Assembly (NCBI GenBank): GCA_963932145.1
Contig: OZ010586.1
Location: 52,599,169 to 52,663,168 of the forward strand
Source of the DNA: Acanthosepion lycidas
Lineage: Eukaryota; Mollusca; Cephalopoda; Sepiida; Sepiidae
Reading direction: 5' to 3'
Length of the DNA: 64,000 nucleotides
The notes below the pieces were generated by a model. It was given only the letters and a program-made list of their open reading frames with translations, was not told where the DNA came from and did not search any database. This document shows positions 33,420 to 44,314 of this stretch, piece by piece; the first letter of the stretch is position 1; every line of letters starts with the position of its first letter. The position numbers and the translations under genes are program-made.

Positions 33420-34085
33420 CACAGATAAGAAAGTAATGTCCATGTTTCAGTCATGGGTTGTGGGGTCTGCACACTGGCTGAGAATAACTGTAATAGTGCA
33501 GTGAAATAAAATGTAATATTAAATACAAAAGATTCAAGTCTTGTGTTATTCATTAGTCCACACTTTATCATTTAAGTGACACTCCCAACTTCACTGTGAG
33601 CTTGAAATAAAATTATCCTCCACACTATCAGATATTTTCAAGTTTATTTAGACTTACTTGTATAACACATTCAGTATTCTTTCATTCTTTAAAGCATATT
33701 GACTCTTTCACAGGCTAGCACACGTCCCACAGATCTATTAATGATTCTACTGAGAGGAAATAACACTATACTCTTCAGTGAAAATAAATACGATTTAAGC
33801 TTTTACTAATTTTCCCTTAATGCAACAACTCATACCTTTAAGCAGTGATTTTCTTTTAAATATAAAGAAAAGAAACAGTATAGATAGAAGACAAAAAAGA
33901 CAATAGATTCTGTATAAAAAGATTTCCTGCAAAACCTGTGCACCATTATTCATCAATGACAATGTGTTGCTATAAATCTTTATAAAAATGTTCATGTTTA
34001 TGATTATCTTTGTGTACTTTTTATCTGGAAAGAAAATTACCTTATAGATTAAAATGGTAGTCTATTGTTGCAGTCTTTTCTGATG
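33420..34085. other. No gene seen
   Basis: AT-rich DNA without recognisable elements. Confidence 0.45.
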
Positions 34086-34095
34086 GTTCATTCTA

Positions 34096-34184
34096 TTAGG
34101 TTGGTGCAAAAATAATGACGTAATAATGTCGGTTTTTGACGTTAAAAAATAAGTCAAAAAACGTCATTATTAAGTCATTATTTT
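34096..34184. mobile_element. mariner-type MITE, 89-bp copy lacking one end
   Basis: Begins TTAGGTTGGTGCAAAAATAA after TA. The hairpin continues through AATGACGTAATAATG and its complement, but the final GCACCAACCTAA is missing, so the right terminus was lost. Confidence 0.85.
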
Positions 34185-34245
34185 GATTATAAGCAAGAAG
34201 ATGTATAAACATTTTGATATTCTTTTAGAAAATAAATTTATTATG

Positions 34246-34278
34246 ATATAATAATAATAATGATGATGATGATGATAA
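34246..34278. repeat. (ATA)n(ATG)n trinucleotide array
   Basis: ATAATA units passing into GATGAT units, directly left of a hairpin. Confidence 0.9.
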
Positions 34279-34281
34279 CAA

Positions 34282-34378
34282 ATTCTTTTTGAGCTAGCAT
34301 TTTGTAATCACTGATCAGGTGAGTCTGAAAATATAACATACCTGATCAGTAGTTGCAAAATGCTAGCTCAAAAAGAAT
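34282..34378. ncRNA. 97-nt near-perfect hairpin, miRNA-precursor-like
   Basis: Arms 34282-34320 and 34340-34378, 39 bases each, loop 19 bases. Of the 39 positions, 36 are Watson-Crick, two would be G-U in RNA and one is a mismatch. Key sequence in the arm: GAGCTAGCATTTTG. It could be a microRNA-like precursor or a small palindromic transposon. Without expression data the ncRNA label is provisional. No TA target duplication is obvious. Confidence 0.45.
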
Positions 34379-34439
34379 ATAAGAGTCACCATGATAAATT
34401 ATACTTTTATGTACAGTGGTTATTGTGTTGGAAGTATAT

Positions 34440-34940
34440 GTATATCAGGTTGCAAAAACTTGGCAGAAGCATATATAATTTGCAGAACAAATGAAAATGT
34501 TGGAAAGCCTAAAATATTCTGAGACAATGATTTTCAGACAGAGTGATATACCATCACTGTCCAGATATTATTATACTAAATAAAGACAATAAGAACTGTC
34601 ATATTATTGATGTTGCCATACCAAATGGCACATACCGCAAACAGGATGAAAATTACAAACTACTCTGATTTGAAGATTGAGATAGCAAGCTTTTTTGGAA
34701 TGCAGGAAGGGAGTGTCAAGGTGATTCCAATCGTGATTGGTGTATTGGGATCAATCTAATTAAAACTGTGTGATTTCTATGACTAGCTGGGCATAGCATA
34801 CCAACATGGGGTCATCCAAAAATTGGCTATTTTGGGCACTGCACATTTTGAGAAAAGTGCTATCTGTCTGAAGTCTTTGTTTTGACTTGACAGACCACTA
34901 AATGTACCCGGTGTATTCAAAAATTTACACTGTGTGACAA
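34440..34940 (+). mobile_element. LINE-D C-terminal relic
   Basis: In shifting + strand frames: CPDIIILNKDNKNCHIIDVA, then YSDLKIEIASFFGMQEGSVK, VIPIVIGVLGSI, KLCDFYD and GVIQKLAILGTAHILRKVLS. These match a conserved domain that ends a distinct LINE family (the 'VIPxVIGxLGxI' and 'LLGTAHILRRVL' blocks). The element ends in an (AAT)n array at 34944. Frameshifts are frequent. Confidence 0.7.
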
Positions 34941-34943
34941 AAC

Positions 34944-34977
<34 letters not shown>
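34944..34977. repeat. (AAT)n array at a LINE tail
   Basis: About 11 AAT units starting at the 3' end of LINE-D. Confidence 0.95.
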
Positions 34978-35334
34978 GTCTGTTGGACCAAGCTATGGGG
35001 AGAAGTTAATACTTCTATAAAAAAAAATTATCAATTTCAAAGCAGGGAAATATTGAAGAAAAAATAAATGTCAGCAAAACATGGCATGTGATGGATTTAA
35101 CTGCACAAAAATGGAAAATCAATTGAAGGAAACTATTTTTAAAAATTATATATTATTCTTGATATTGTGTATGCTATTTTTCTCTTTTGTGATTTAATGA
35201 TGCAAATCTTGTTTGTTTTGTTTCATTTTCTTAAAAAATAGTCCCCACCCCCGCAAACCTAATTCCTTATTCCATGAAATTGACAGTTTTTAGATTACTC
35301 ATCAAGTGAGGTTCAAGTGATCATATTTCAAATT

Positions 35335-35985
35335 TTCCCTTTTTTTTCTTTTTCTTTTTAATCAGTATCACCCCATGCAAGGCAGTAAAGCCACTAAGAC
35401 ACATGGGTGTGGAAGAATTAGTAACAGAAACATTAATAATGAGTAGGAAGAAATAAGAATAACTATGAGGATAGTAGATAGCGATTGACATTGCACTTAA
35501 ATTTTTGGAGATTAAAGTTGGCTGGAAAGCATGGAGCCAGAATAGAGTTTCACAAGCAAGAAGTGTGAGAAAAGAAACTGTTAGCATAGAATTTACAGTT
35601 ACATCTAGCCAGCTCAACTGTAAGTTGATGAGATCTTGATGCCAGTCTAGTACTGCAGTAAAATTCAAAAAGTCTTGGTATCATAGTGAAGACCTTATCT
35701 GAACAATTACCATGAAAGTATTTATAGATAAGGCACAGAGAAGCAAACTTATGATGGTGGGAAAGTGATGAGGACCAATGATATTGCTGATTCTCCTTTG
35801 GATCTTATCAAGGAGGTCAAGGTAAATTGAAGGAACACCGGACCATATGTGGCAGCAATATTCTAATCATGGATGAATGATAGACTTACAGATAAGTAAG
35901 ATAGATTATGGAGAGAAAAAATTACACAGTGAACTAACTTTCTTAGTATCTGACCTAGCAATGGATTCAATACTTCTTTTATAGA
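35335..35985 (-). mobile_element. LINE-J 3' copy
   Basis: The 3' end with an A-rich tail is at 35335-35360. The - strand reads DWHQDLINLQLSWLDVTVNS, MLTVSFLTLLACETLFWLHA and FQPTLISKNLSAMSIAIYYP. More 5' material extends to about 35985 in other frames. Confidence 0.72.
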
Positions 35986-36289
35986 ATTAATTTCTTCTAG
36001 TGTGGCCCTTAAATAGAAATTACAATGAATTCAGCTGATTTTAATTTTATTTGAATTAAACAAAACCTAAATTGATATTATTCTAATGTAGTAGAAAATA
36101 GTAAGAAGGAAGCTATTGTTAAAAACAACATTTGAGATGCAATGAAACAATGTTAATGACCACAAACTGCTTAATTTCTATCTTGAAAAGGAAAAAAGTT
36201 AATGTTATAAAAGAAAATTAATTTTCTGATAAAATAGATCCTGAGCTTATCTATCTATACTGAGTAAAGATATTTTGAGTTATTGACAT

Positions 36290-36510
36290 TTTGTTTGGCC
36301 TGTTGTCCTTGTCTTTATTGTCACATTTATGATGTTTCAGCCATTGTACACTCTGAAACTAAGATCTCTAAAAGTATGACATGTTAAATTAGAACACTCT
36401 TTCCCATTAAAGGATTTGGTTTGTGAAGAAAGCCGGAGCATACAACGATGATAACAACAGTCCAAACAATTCAATTAGTGTAAATAGTTACAAAACCTCA
36501 TCTCAGAAAT
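36290..36510. repeat. SINE-B tail pieces in inverted order
   Basis: 36296-36360 is the SINE-B tail on the - strand (TTTATTGTCACATTTATGAT, GTTTCAGCCATTGTACACTC). 36420-36510 is the same tail on the + strand (AAGCCGGAGCATACAACG, AACAGTCCAAACAATT, CCTCATCTCAGAAATATAGA). The two halves face each other. Confidence 0.65.
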
Positions 36511-36514
36511 ATAG

Positions 36515-37195
36515 ACAGATATTTTGAGCTTTCTTCAAGTGGTATAACATTAGACAAGTCAACATAATGCTTGGCTTTCTTATCATGTTTATGATATTAA
36601 TATTAGAATTAATTCTAATTAAGAAGGTTTAATGAGAATAGAATAATGATCATAATGATAAAAATAACTGAGTCTGGCTTTTTGTAAACTAAACTGTTTG
36701 ACTTGAGAACAAGAAATGATGATGATTCAGCTTTGTTTTTGAGCATTCATATGAAAATTCTGTTCATTCTTTGCTTGTTGAGAAACATTCTGTTTTGAGG
36801 TTTACTTTCAAGAGAAACTACCCGTTTACTTGTGACAATTATTTTTTATTAACCAACTTAATGAACAGTGGAAGATTCATCCAAAGTTATAAATTAGGAA
36901 AGTTTTCTTCATTACTAATATTTTATTCATTTTAATGACTAATAATATACTTTTAATGTATAATAATATATTTTGCAAATAAAATTCCTTTGATATTGAC
37001 TTATAATTTTAAATTAATCTTTTATAAGTCTATACAAAAGGTTTCCAGAAAAGTTATAAGTAAATTTAAGTAAAAGTGTTGTTGGAAAATTCCATATAAT
37101 AAAAATGTGAGGTTCCTTTCACAAATAAAACGTAGAACTTTATATCAAGTGAATATGACTTTGATGAAAAATAATCATGGGTAATAAAAAGCTGG
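36515..37195. other. No gene seen
   Basis: AT-rich DNA without recognisable elements. Confidence 0.45.
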
Positions 37196-37260
37196 ATGCT
37201 TGTCCCTTAGCCAAAATCTGAACCATAAAGTCATAAAAAGACTATATCTATAACTTTTAT

Positions 37261-37812
37261 TTAAATAGGATGCTGTAATTACCATAAGTTCATATCAGGC
37301 CTGGAGACATTGTTTAAATAGGATAATGTTACTGCCATAATTTCAAAGACCAGATCAAGACTTTAGCTCTTGTTTAAATACAATGTTATCACTACCCTAA
37401 AGTCATCATCAGATCAAGTCTTGAGCTGTTATTTGAATAGGATAATATCAATTATATAATATCAGAGATCATGTCAAAACTTGAACTGTTGATTAAATGT
37501 GATACTGTCATTGCTATAAATGTGATATTAAGCTGTTTAAATAATAGATTTTGACTTGATCAGATTTATGATGTTATGGCAAGACAGTATTACATTTAAT
37601 CAACAGCTCATGTCTTATGGTATGTCTTGCGATATAAGATATGCCATAAGATTATGTCAATAAAATAATGTCAGAGATCAGATCAAACTTGAGCTGTTCT
37701 TTAAATACAATGTTGTCAATGTTTCATGAGGTTACAAATCATAGCCAGCCTTGAACTGTTGCTTCAATTGGATGATATCATTGAGCTGCAATGTCAGAAG
37801 ATCAAACCTTAT
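37261..37812. repeat. Degenerate ~60-bp satellite with one inverted unit
   Basis: The anchor TTAAATAGGATAAT-like motif recurs at 37261, 37314, 37374, 37433, 37493, 37537, 37701 and 37763, giving units of about 44-62 bases. Other shared blocks are CAGATCAAG..TTGAGCTGTT and AATATCAGAGATCA. The unit at about 37549-37610 is in reverse orientation (TTAATCAACAGCTCA). The array is old and divergent. Confidence 0.75.
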
Positions 37813-38130
37813 ACTCAAGTGTAAGTTACTAAAAGAATATCTTATTAGAATTGTATGGTAATCCTTTATCACTTTTTTGAAATTTGACGAAACATAGATA
37901 TTTAGAATTATGATTCTTATTATTAGAAAATTAAAAACTTTGATTTTAAATATCAGTAAAAAAAAATATAATTTTTAGAAACAAGACTTTATAGATGTAT
38001 GCATTTTCATATCAGTTCTTTGCACTTTTAGAACTTGCTATGTCTTTCCACATCACACTTTCATGCACATGTATAGGTATACGTAATTTTATTTCTTCTG
38101 TCTGGATTTTTAACTGCCCACCTCTCCCTG

Positions 38131-38195
38131 CATACACACATACATACATACATACATACATACATACATACATACATACACATATATTATATGTA

Positions 38196-38254
<59 letters not shown>
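38131..38254. repeat. (CATA)n then (TA)n compound microsatellite
   Basis: About 10 CATA units, then TA/TG mixed, then about 24 TA units. It lies where the left end of the neighbouring Tc1 element should be. Confidence 0.96.
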
Positions 38255-38299
38255 TAAAAAATCATTTGGAATGCTCTGCCATATTTACTTAATGTGATT

Positions 38300-39519
38300 A
38301 TATCATTTGGCTAAATTTGTCATTTTTCAGCATGAACTCTTTTATAAATATAATTCCATAAATTTTCAATTGGATTAAGATCCGGACTCTGTGGAGGCCA
38401 CTCAATGACATCCATATTATGGGGATCAAAAAATTGCATTACTTTTTTGGTTTTGTGAATGGAGCTATTATCTTGTTGATAAATAGTTCCAAGTGGCATT
38501 TGGTCAGTCAAATATGGCAGAACATGTTTCTTAACTAGTTGCATATAGCCTACACTGTTGAGTTTTACATCAACTTTAACAATTGGACCAAAACGAAAGC
38601 TACTGAATGCACCCCACACCATTACACCCCTGTCTCCCATTTGCATCCGTCTTTTTGATGCATTTAGGATGGAATTCCTCAGTTGGGTGGTGTCTGACCA
38701 AGGTTTTTCCATCCAATCCAAAGATGCAAAAGCGTGACTTTGTCACTCCAAAGAGCTCTACACCAGTCGTCGGCCATCCATTGAATGTGACTTCATGAAA
38801 TTCAGCTGCTTGAGTCGATTCCTCTTTGAAATAATTGTCTTTTTTCTAGCAATGCACCCAAATAATCCAAATTCTCTCAGATGGTTTTGGACAGTTTGTG
38901 GCATAAAACTAACACCAGTTTTACCAGATAATTGACTGCAAATGTCCATGGCCATCAGCATTCGGTTAGCTTTGGAAAGCCTGTTTATTCGTCTATCCAG
39001 TTGCACTGTTATTTTTCCTTGGGGCTCCCGATCTTTACTTATTCTTATATTGTCCAATATCCTGGTAACACTTCCAAGCCTGAACACAACCTGTTTTGCT
39101 GTACTTTAATTGTTTGCTTATGTTCATAAAAGAAACATTTTGTTGATGAAGTAACACAGTTTTTGATCTCGTCACTGGGATAAGACGATAATGCTTTCTC
39201 ATAGTGAATTAAATGTATAACAATGCTCAGTTATTACACTATATAATGCATTAATGACCCATGTAACCACCCATTTAGCAAATAATTTGCATAATGCCTC
39301 TGTGATCTTAAACTTATTTTGCCAGCAAATTTTGATAATTTAATCCCGCATTAAAATTTTTCAAGTTGTAGAAAAATATAAAATTTTTCCATCATTTGAA
39401 AGAGAAATGAATTCTGCATAAAGTGTACACAATAAAACTAATTTATATTGTTTTATTAGAAATATATTCTGAAATGAATTAAACTTTAACCATTGGTCTT
39501 AAACTTTTTTTTGCAAGTG
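38300..39519 (-). mobile_element. Tc1-like transposon, right end intact, left end lost
   Basis: The right terminus, read on the - strand, begins CACTTGCAAAAAAAAGTTTA next to TA (39520-39521). A second copy of this motif, GCTGGCAAAATAAGTTTAAG, lies about 190 bases inside (39304-39326 versus 39495-39517 on +). This is the paired direct repeat arrangement (IR/DR) of Sleeping Beauty-like Tc1 elements. The left terminus was not found and may have been lost at the adjoining TA array. Confidence 0.8.
38320..39202 (-). pseudogene. Tc1-like DD34E transposase, frameshifted
   Basis: Starts at an ATG ending at 39202 (MRKHYRLIPVTRSK) and ends with HAEK and a stop at 38320. The DNA-binding region (about residues 1-110) includes VQLDRRINRLSKANRM. 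The catalytic domain has WSD near 38745, GDRGVMVWGAFSS, IYQQDNSSIHKTKKV and WPPQSPDLNPIENLW. The second Asp (QQD) and the Glu (IEN) are 34 residues apart, giving DD34E. Frame changes near 39040 and 38740 break it. All three catalytic residues survive, so inactivation is by frameshift. It would have cut and pasted the surrounding element at TA sites. Confidence 0.85.
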
Positions 39520-39539
39520 TATACAAATATAACATGTCA

Positions 39540-39545
<6 letters not shown>

Positions 39546-39585
<40 letters not shown>
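39546..39585. repeat. (TA)n microsatellite
   Basis: TA array 25 bases right of the Tc1 terminus. Confidence 0.95.
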
Positions 39586-39588
<3 letters not shown>

Positions 39589-39632
39589 ACTAGTTTAAAC
39601 ATATGTACATACATACATACATACTCATATAT

Positions 39633-39709
39633 ATAGGTTGGTGCAAAAATAATGACGTAATAATGCCATTTTTTGACGTTATTACATCATTATTTTTGCA
39701 CCAACCTAA
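39633..39709. mobile_element. mariner-type MITE, 77-bp copy
   Basis: TAGGTTGGTGCAAAAATAAT and its complement form about 30-base arms around a CATTTTTTG-containing centre. TA follows at 39710-39711. TA arrays lie on both sides within 60 bases. Confidence 0.88.
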
Positions 39710-39716
39710 TATTTAC

Positions 39717-39721
<5 letters not shown>

Positions 39722-39763
<42 letters not shown>
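39722..39763. repeat. (TA)n microsatellite
   Basis: TA array immediately right of a MITE. Confidence 0.95.
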
Positions 39764-39767
<4 letters not shown>

Positions 39768-39954
39768 AAATATTGGTTATGGAGCAATAAAGACATACCT
39801 CTCAGAATAAACATCGACATATACAGATCAGTCATTCTCTTAACTCTGTGGTGCTAAAAATTGAACCCTTTACTGAAAGCATATAAATCAACTTGATGAC
39901 TTTCACATGTGATGTCTTCGTGCCATATTTGATATAAAATCGGAAGACAGTGTC

Positions 39955-40390
39955 AAGAACAGTGTCCAATACTGAAGAAATGTAACAAGATCACAGGGAT
40001 TGAAACCATTCTAGCAAAGATACAACTTATGTGGGCTGGTCATGTTGTGAGAATGGATGAGCATAGGCTTCCAAAAAAGGTGCTGTGTGGACAACTACCA
40101 AAGTCCAAGTGTTCAGTTGGATGCCCACTCTTACGCTACAACGACAAATTGAAAGACATCTTGAAACGTCTCAACTTTGATCTAAAAACCTGGGAAACCC
40201 AAGCATCAAACTGAAGGGAGTGGTGTAAAACATGTTACATTAAGTTAAAGAGTTTTGAAAACAGTATACTGAAGCACCATGATCAGCTTCATCAAGCTCT
40301 GAAGCAGAGACACCATCAAAACCCTGCTTTAACAAATTTCATCTGTCAGTGTAGCTTTGGAGCCCACAGCAAGGCTGGGCTAGTATCAAA
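39955..40390 (+). pseudogene. LINE-W RT C-terminal relic
   Basis: One long + frame with a single internal stop (TGA at 40212): TGIETILAKIQLMWAGHVVR, MDEHRLPKKVLCGQL, RYNDKLKDILKRLNFDLKTW, then after the stop REWCKTCYIKLKSFENSIL, NFICQCSFGAHSKAGL and a last stop. This is the conserved end of a LINE polymerase with a degenerate CxC...H finger. Lack of frameshifts suggests it is younger than most LINE pieces here. Confidence 0.72.
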
Positions 40391-40482
40391 CTTAAGAAAG
40401 TACAAATGAGATATGTATTTCCCTAACCTGATTTTCTCCACAATAGCCCCTGCTAGCATGCATAAATATAAAATGAAAGGCA

Positions 40483-40483
<1 letters not shown>

Positions 40484-40518
<35 letters not shown>

Positions 40519-40553
40519 CTAGTTTAAACATACATACATGCATACACACACAA

Positions 40554-40614
<61 letters not shown>
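40484..40614. repeat. (TA)n, (CA)n, (TA)n compound microsatellite
   Basis: TA array 40484-40517, CA run about 40545-40571, then a second TA array up to 40610. It ends at the Tc1 terminus at 40615. Confidence 0.95.
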
Positions 40615-41130
40615 CACTGCATGCCAAATTATTATAACTTTTTTCCTTATATTTCAAAAACCGTCCAATCAATTCACACAAATTTTTCACACAATGTTGG
40701 CAACATTGAGCTGCGCAATCAATTAAATTTTCGTACTGATCTGCACAATGTAAACAAACTGACGCCATATTTGTTATCAGCACAGTGATTTGAGCATGCC
40801 AAATTATTAGAAAATCTAGTAAAATTCCCAGAATTGAGCAAACAAAATGTTTATTAATATTGAACGTGAATGTTTCTGATCAAAAGAAGCTAATAAATAA
40901 GATAATCAATTAAATAATAACAGATACAAAGGCACAGTTTTAAACAAATTAATAGGGAATGTGCTTTCCATGTTTTGAAATTACTTGAAGAAGTCGACGA
41001 TCCATAGAATTTGTTAATTGTAGGATGTCATCTGCTGTAATGCCACGAGATACGTCAAGAATTGCTTCCCACAACTCAGCATTGCTCCTGAATTGTCATC
41101 TGTTGGCGTACAGTCTTCACTTCATGATGC
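40615..41130 (-). mobile_element. Tc1-like 3' end with IR/DR terminus
   Basis: The left (3') terminus starts CACTGCATGCCAAATTATTA after TA. A second GCATGCCAAATTATTA lies at 40795-40810, about 176 bases inside and in the same orientation, as in IR/DR-type Tc1 elements. Beyond it the - strand encodes the transposase C-terminus (41095-40950): NAELWEAILDVSRG, ITADDILQLTNSMDRRLLQV and ISKHGKHIPY followed by a stop. The rest of the element is missing beyond about 41130. Confidence 0.8.
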
Positions 41131-41238
41131 TCCAATATATATATATATACACACAAATCTGTATATAGACATTGACTACTGTTTTTTAGAGTCAAATATT
41201 TTATTAAAATTGTGGTGTTTGTCCCTCCTTTCATTAGT

Positions 41239-41750
41239 TCACATGACTGTTATATCCTCCCAATGTCTAACAAATAACACTATTCTGTTTTGATCATGTA
41301 GAAAAAGCGGAAAAACACTACATGGTTTTAGTAATAAAATGAAAAGAAATGGAAAAAAAAAATGAAGAAAGATGAAGAATGAAAAATGAAAGGAAGAAAA
41401 AAGAAATGAAAGGAAGAAAAAAGAAAGAATGAAGGGAATATCAATGTGTTTAATGTTTCCTGCAAATGGTCTATTCCATTTTGATTGTGTGGAAAAACAA
41501 AACACATATCAAAGATGCAACTTGATTTCAGTGAGAAAAGGAATGAAAGAAAGGAAAATAGAAATGTTTAACGGCTGTTTCAGTGAAATGGGAAAATGTT
41601 GTCAATTTCAAATCTTTTCATTTCTTCTCACTTTTTAAAATAACAAAAAAAGCATTCCTATTTATGATTGTCATTACAATGTTTTGTTAAATTTGTTAAG
41701 CGGAAATTTTTAATGATTTAGCAGGAGAATTTCTGTGGATATTTTATTCT
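41239..41750 (+). repeat. Unclassified dispersed repeat, copy 2
   Basis: Counterpart of 8608-8945. A purine-rich GAAAGGAAGAAAAAAG-type expansion (about 41340-41435) separates the first block from the rest, so this copy is longer. Confidence 0.6.
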
Positions 41751-41754
41751 CACA

Positions 41755-42720
41755 GAACTCACCACAAGATTATTTAATTATTAATTGAAGAATTAATATA
41801 CACCAGAAAATTAAAATAGGAAAACAGTGAAATTTCTAGTTATTATAATGATTCAAATAAATATATAAAATTGTGGGAACGTTATGAAAATATTTTGTTA
41901 CAAGTACAATTGAATGTAAAAGAAGTTGTGAAGTAAAAGAAGCAAAATTTTTTTTTTTTTTTCTCTTTTAGTTCTTTTGGAAGTAATCAAATAACATATA
42001 GTCTAGTTGCTGTTGTAGCCAAAAGATGCTTACTTTGTAAAGAGTTACCAGCTAATAGCCTGGGACTGAATTTTCATAGAACTCAAGGAAAAAAAACCTC
42101 TGTCAGGTTTTATTCAAGATATATAAGTTACTTTCAATACAATCTCTTTATTAGTTACATCAGCTTGTGTCAGCGATAATAGGTAAAACTTTGGTTCTTT
42201 ATCTACAGTCTTAAAAAGTACTTTTCCTTACTCAGAAGAGATATGCATCAAAGACTCAACTGGATAAATTCATTTCTGTCAAAGACGAGAAAATTGGAAA
42301 ATGTTGCAATAAAATTTGCAAAGTAATATAATACCCTGAAGATAAAAATCTTAGCATTTTATACAATTTTGTTTGATTTTTTGTTCCTGTCATTTTTCTT
42401 ACTTGATTGGTTTCCTTTATGGCCAATTTTCCCACCAGAAAGAGAGAGAGAGAGTCACAACAAATCACTTGGATTAGTCTTAAATCTAACCAAAGGCCTG
42501 AAGCCATTTTGCACCCAACAATCTGCAGCAGAGCAGTTTTGAATTACAGCCAATATCTGCTTGTAAAAGTAAATAATAAGAAATATGAAGACTTAGTTCC
42601 AATTACTGGTTCAATGTACATATTAATTTTTTTTAAATTTGTTACATGCATTTGTGCAAATTTCGTTTTTAATGTCTTTTCATATGCAATTTCCACATAT
42701 TCAAAGCAATGAATTTCCAC
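41755..42720. other. No gene seen
   Basis: AT-rich DNA. A short (AG)n run lies near 42440-42453. Confidence 0.45.
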
Positions 42721-42725
42721 ATTAC

Positions 42726-42800
42726 ATACACACACACACACATATATGCACATACACACATACATATATATATATATATATATGTATATGTATGTATCTA
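42726..42800. repeat. (CA)n/(TA)n compound microsatellite
   Basis: CA run, CATA units, TA run and TATG units. Confidence 0.93.
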
Positions 42801-42804
42801 TTCT

Positions 42805-43735
42805 TAATTTAACGAAAGCAAAATTAATTTTGAGGACTTTGGAATACAAGATACTTTTAGTAGTAATATAACTTTCTGGAAGTTTCAGAAAAAGAACAAA
42901 TATTCCCTTTGTAAAATATATGTCAAACATTCCAAATATGAATACTTGTATCTTTATTTTTCATCAAGAATTTACCTTTTTACAAACTTGAATAATTTCT
43001 ATCTCCATGATTGACCAAAAATCTTTTTATATTTTTGTTAACTTTCTCCACTGTCTCATCATAACCTGTTTATTTTTGCCTCTATTTTTTCCTATAAACA
43101 AACATCAAAGTCAGTTCCATTCAGAAGGATCTGAGCAGAATGGGATTAAATATTAAAATATTACAAAATTTAAACACAATTCAAATTTTTAAATTAAATT
43201 TTGATTACCTATAAGTATATTTTTATATTATCATCTTCTTTTGGTTATTTTTATATATATATTTTTATACTATGAATTATAGAAAATAGTTGTGTATGGT
43301 GTGCTTGCTATTGTACCTGATTTGCATTAATACATATCAACAATAACTGACAGAAGTTTTCATATATATGTGGGTATAATATTTAGATCAAATAAAAATT
43401 TGCATATTTAATTTCAAATTTAATAGTGTTTTTTTTTTTTATATTTGCATAAAATCCATAACACAATTCAGTCAGTGATAGTGATTTGGATTTGAACAAG
43501 TATAAAATTGTTTTTTTCATGAATAATTATATCCCAGATAAAGACATGCAACATATATAAGTATATATTCTAAAATCTGTAAAAATATTAATAATGATAG
43601 TAGCTATAGACAAAATAATATATTGAACAATTTTGAATTAATGTTTTCAAGATAACATAATTATGGCATGTGTATCAAAGAGTGTGGCATATATTTTTGA
43701 TATAGTTACGTATTGAAGTAAATGAAAAGAAAATT
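42805..43735. other. No gene seen
   Basis: AT-rich DNA without recognisable elements. Confidence 0.45.
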
Positions 43736-43741
43736 TGCATA

Positions 43742-43765
43742 TATGCACACTCACACACATACACG

Positions 43766-43817
<52 letters not shown>

Positions 43818-43818
43818 T
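43742..43818. repeat. (CA)n/(TA)n/(GA)n compound microsatellite
   Basis: CA-rich, then TA array, then GA repeats. Confidence 0.93.
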
Positions 43819-43978
43819 GAGAGATAAAGAGAGTTGATGTGATTATTTGTGCAAAATATAGCAAACAATTGAGTCTCTATAATGTTTCCAAGTGAAATGA
43901 CTGCAAGTCACTGAGAAAAATGATTATTAAAAAAGAAATTTTAGTTCTCCCTTTTTTTCTAATTAAAACTTATTAAAA

Positions 43979-44209
43979 GTTAAGTGGATCACTTTAACTT
44001 TCTCTGATTAAAGTCATTTAGATGATTTTCACTTTTTCTGATAAAAATGTTAAATGGATGACTTCTAATTTCTCTGATAAAAAGTTAAATGGATCACTTC
44101 TAATTTCTCTTATAATAAAGTTAAATGGATCACTTCTAATTTCTCTGATAAAAAAATTAAAAGGATCACTTCTAATTTCTCTGATAAAAAGGTTAAACAG
44201 ATCACTTGC
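43979..44209. repeat. 35-36-bp minisatellite, about 6.5 units
   Basis: Consensus contains GTTAAATGGATCACTTCTAA and TTTCTCTGATAAAAA. Most internal units are 35-36 bases and the outer units are degraded. The - strand is open across it and repeats the peptide IREIRSDPFNFF. No homolog of that peptide is known to me. Confidence 0.9.
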
Positions 44210-44314
44210 ACTAAAATGTTTCAATGATGAGAATGAACATTTAGCATTTACTTTAATTATTAATCAAATATTTATTATCTTTACTTCTCTCTTTCAATGT
44301 CTCTTCAGACTGTT

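Noticed and set aside
38012-38170. CRISPR-like spaced repeats in the CATA array
   Set aside because: Pure tetranucleotide repetition without unique spacers.
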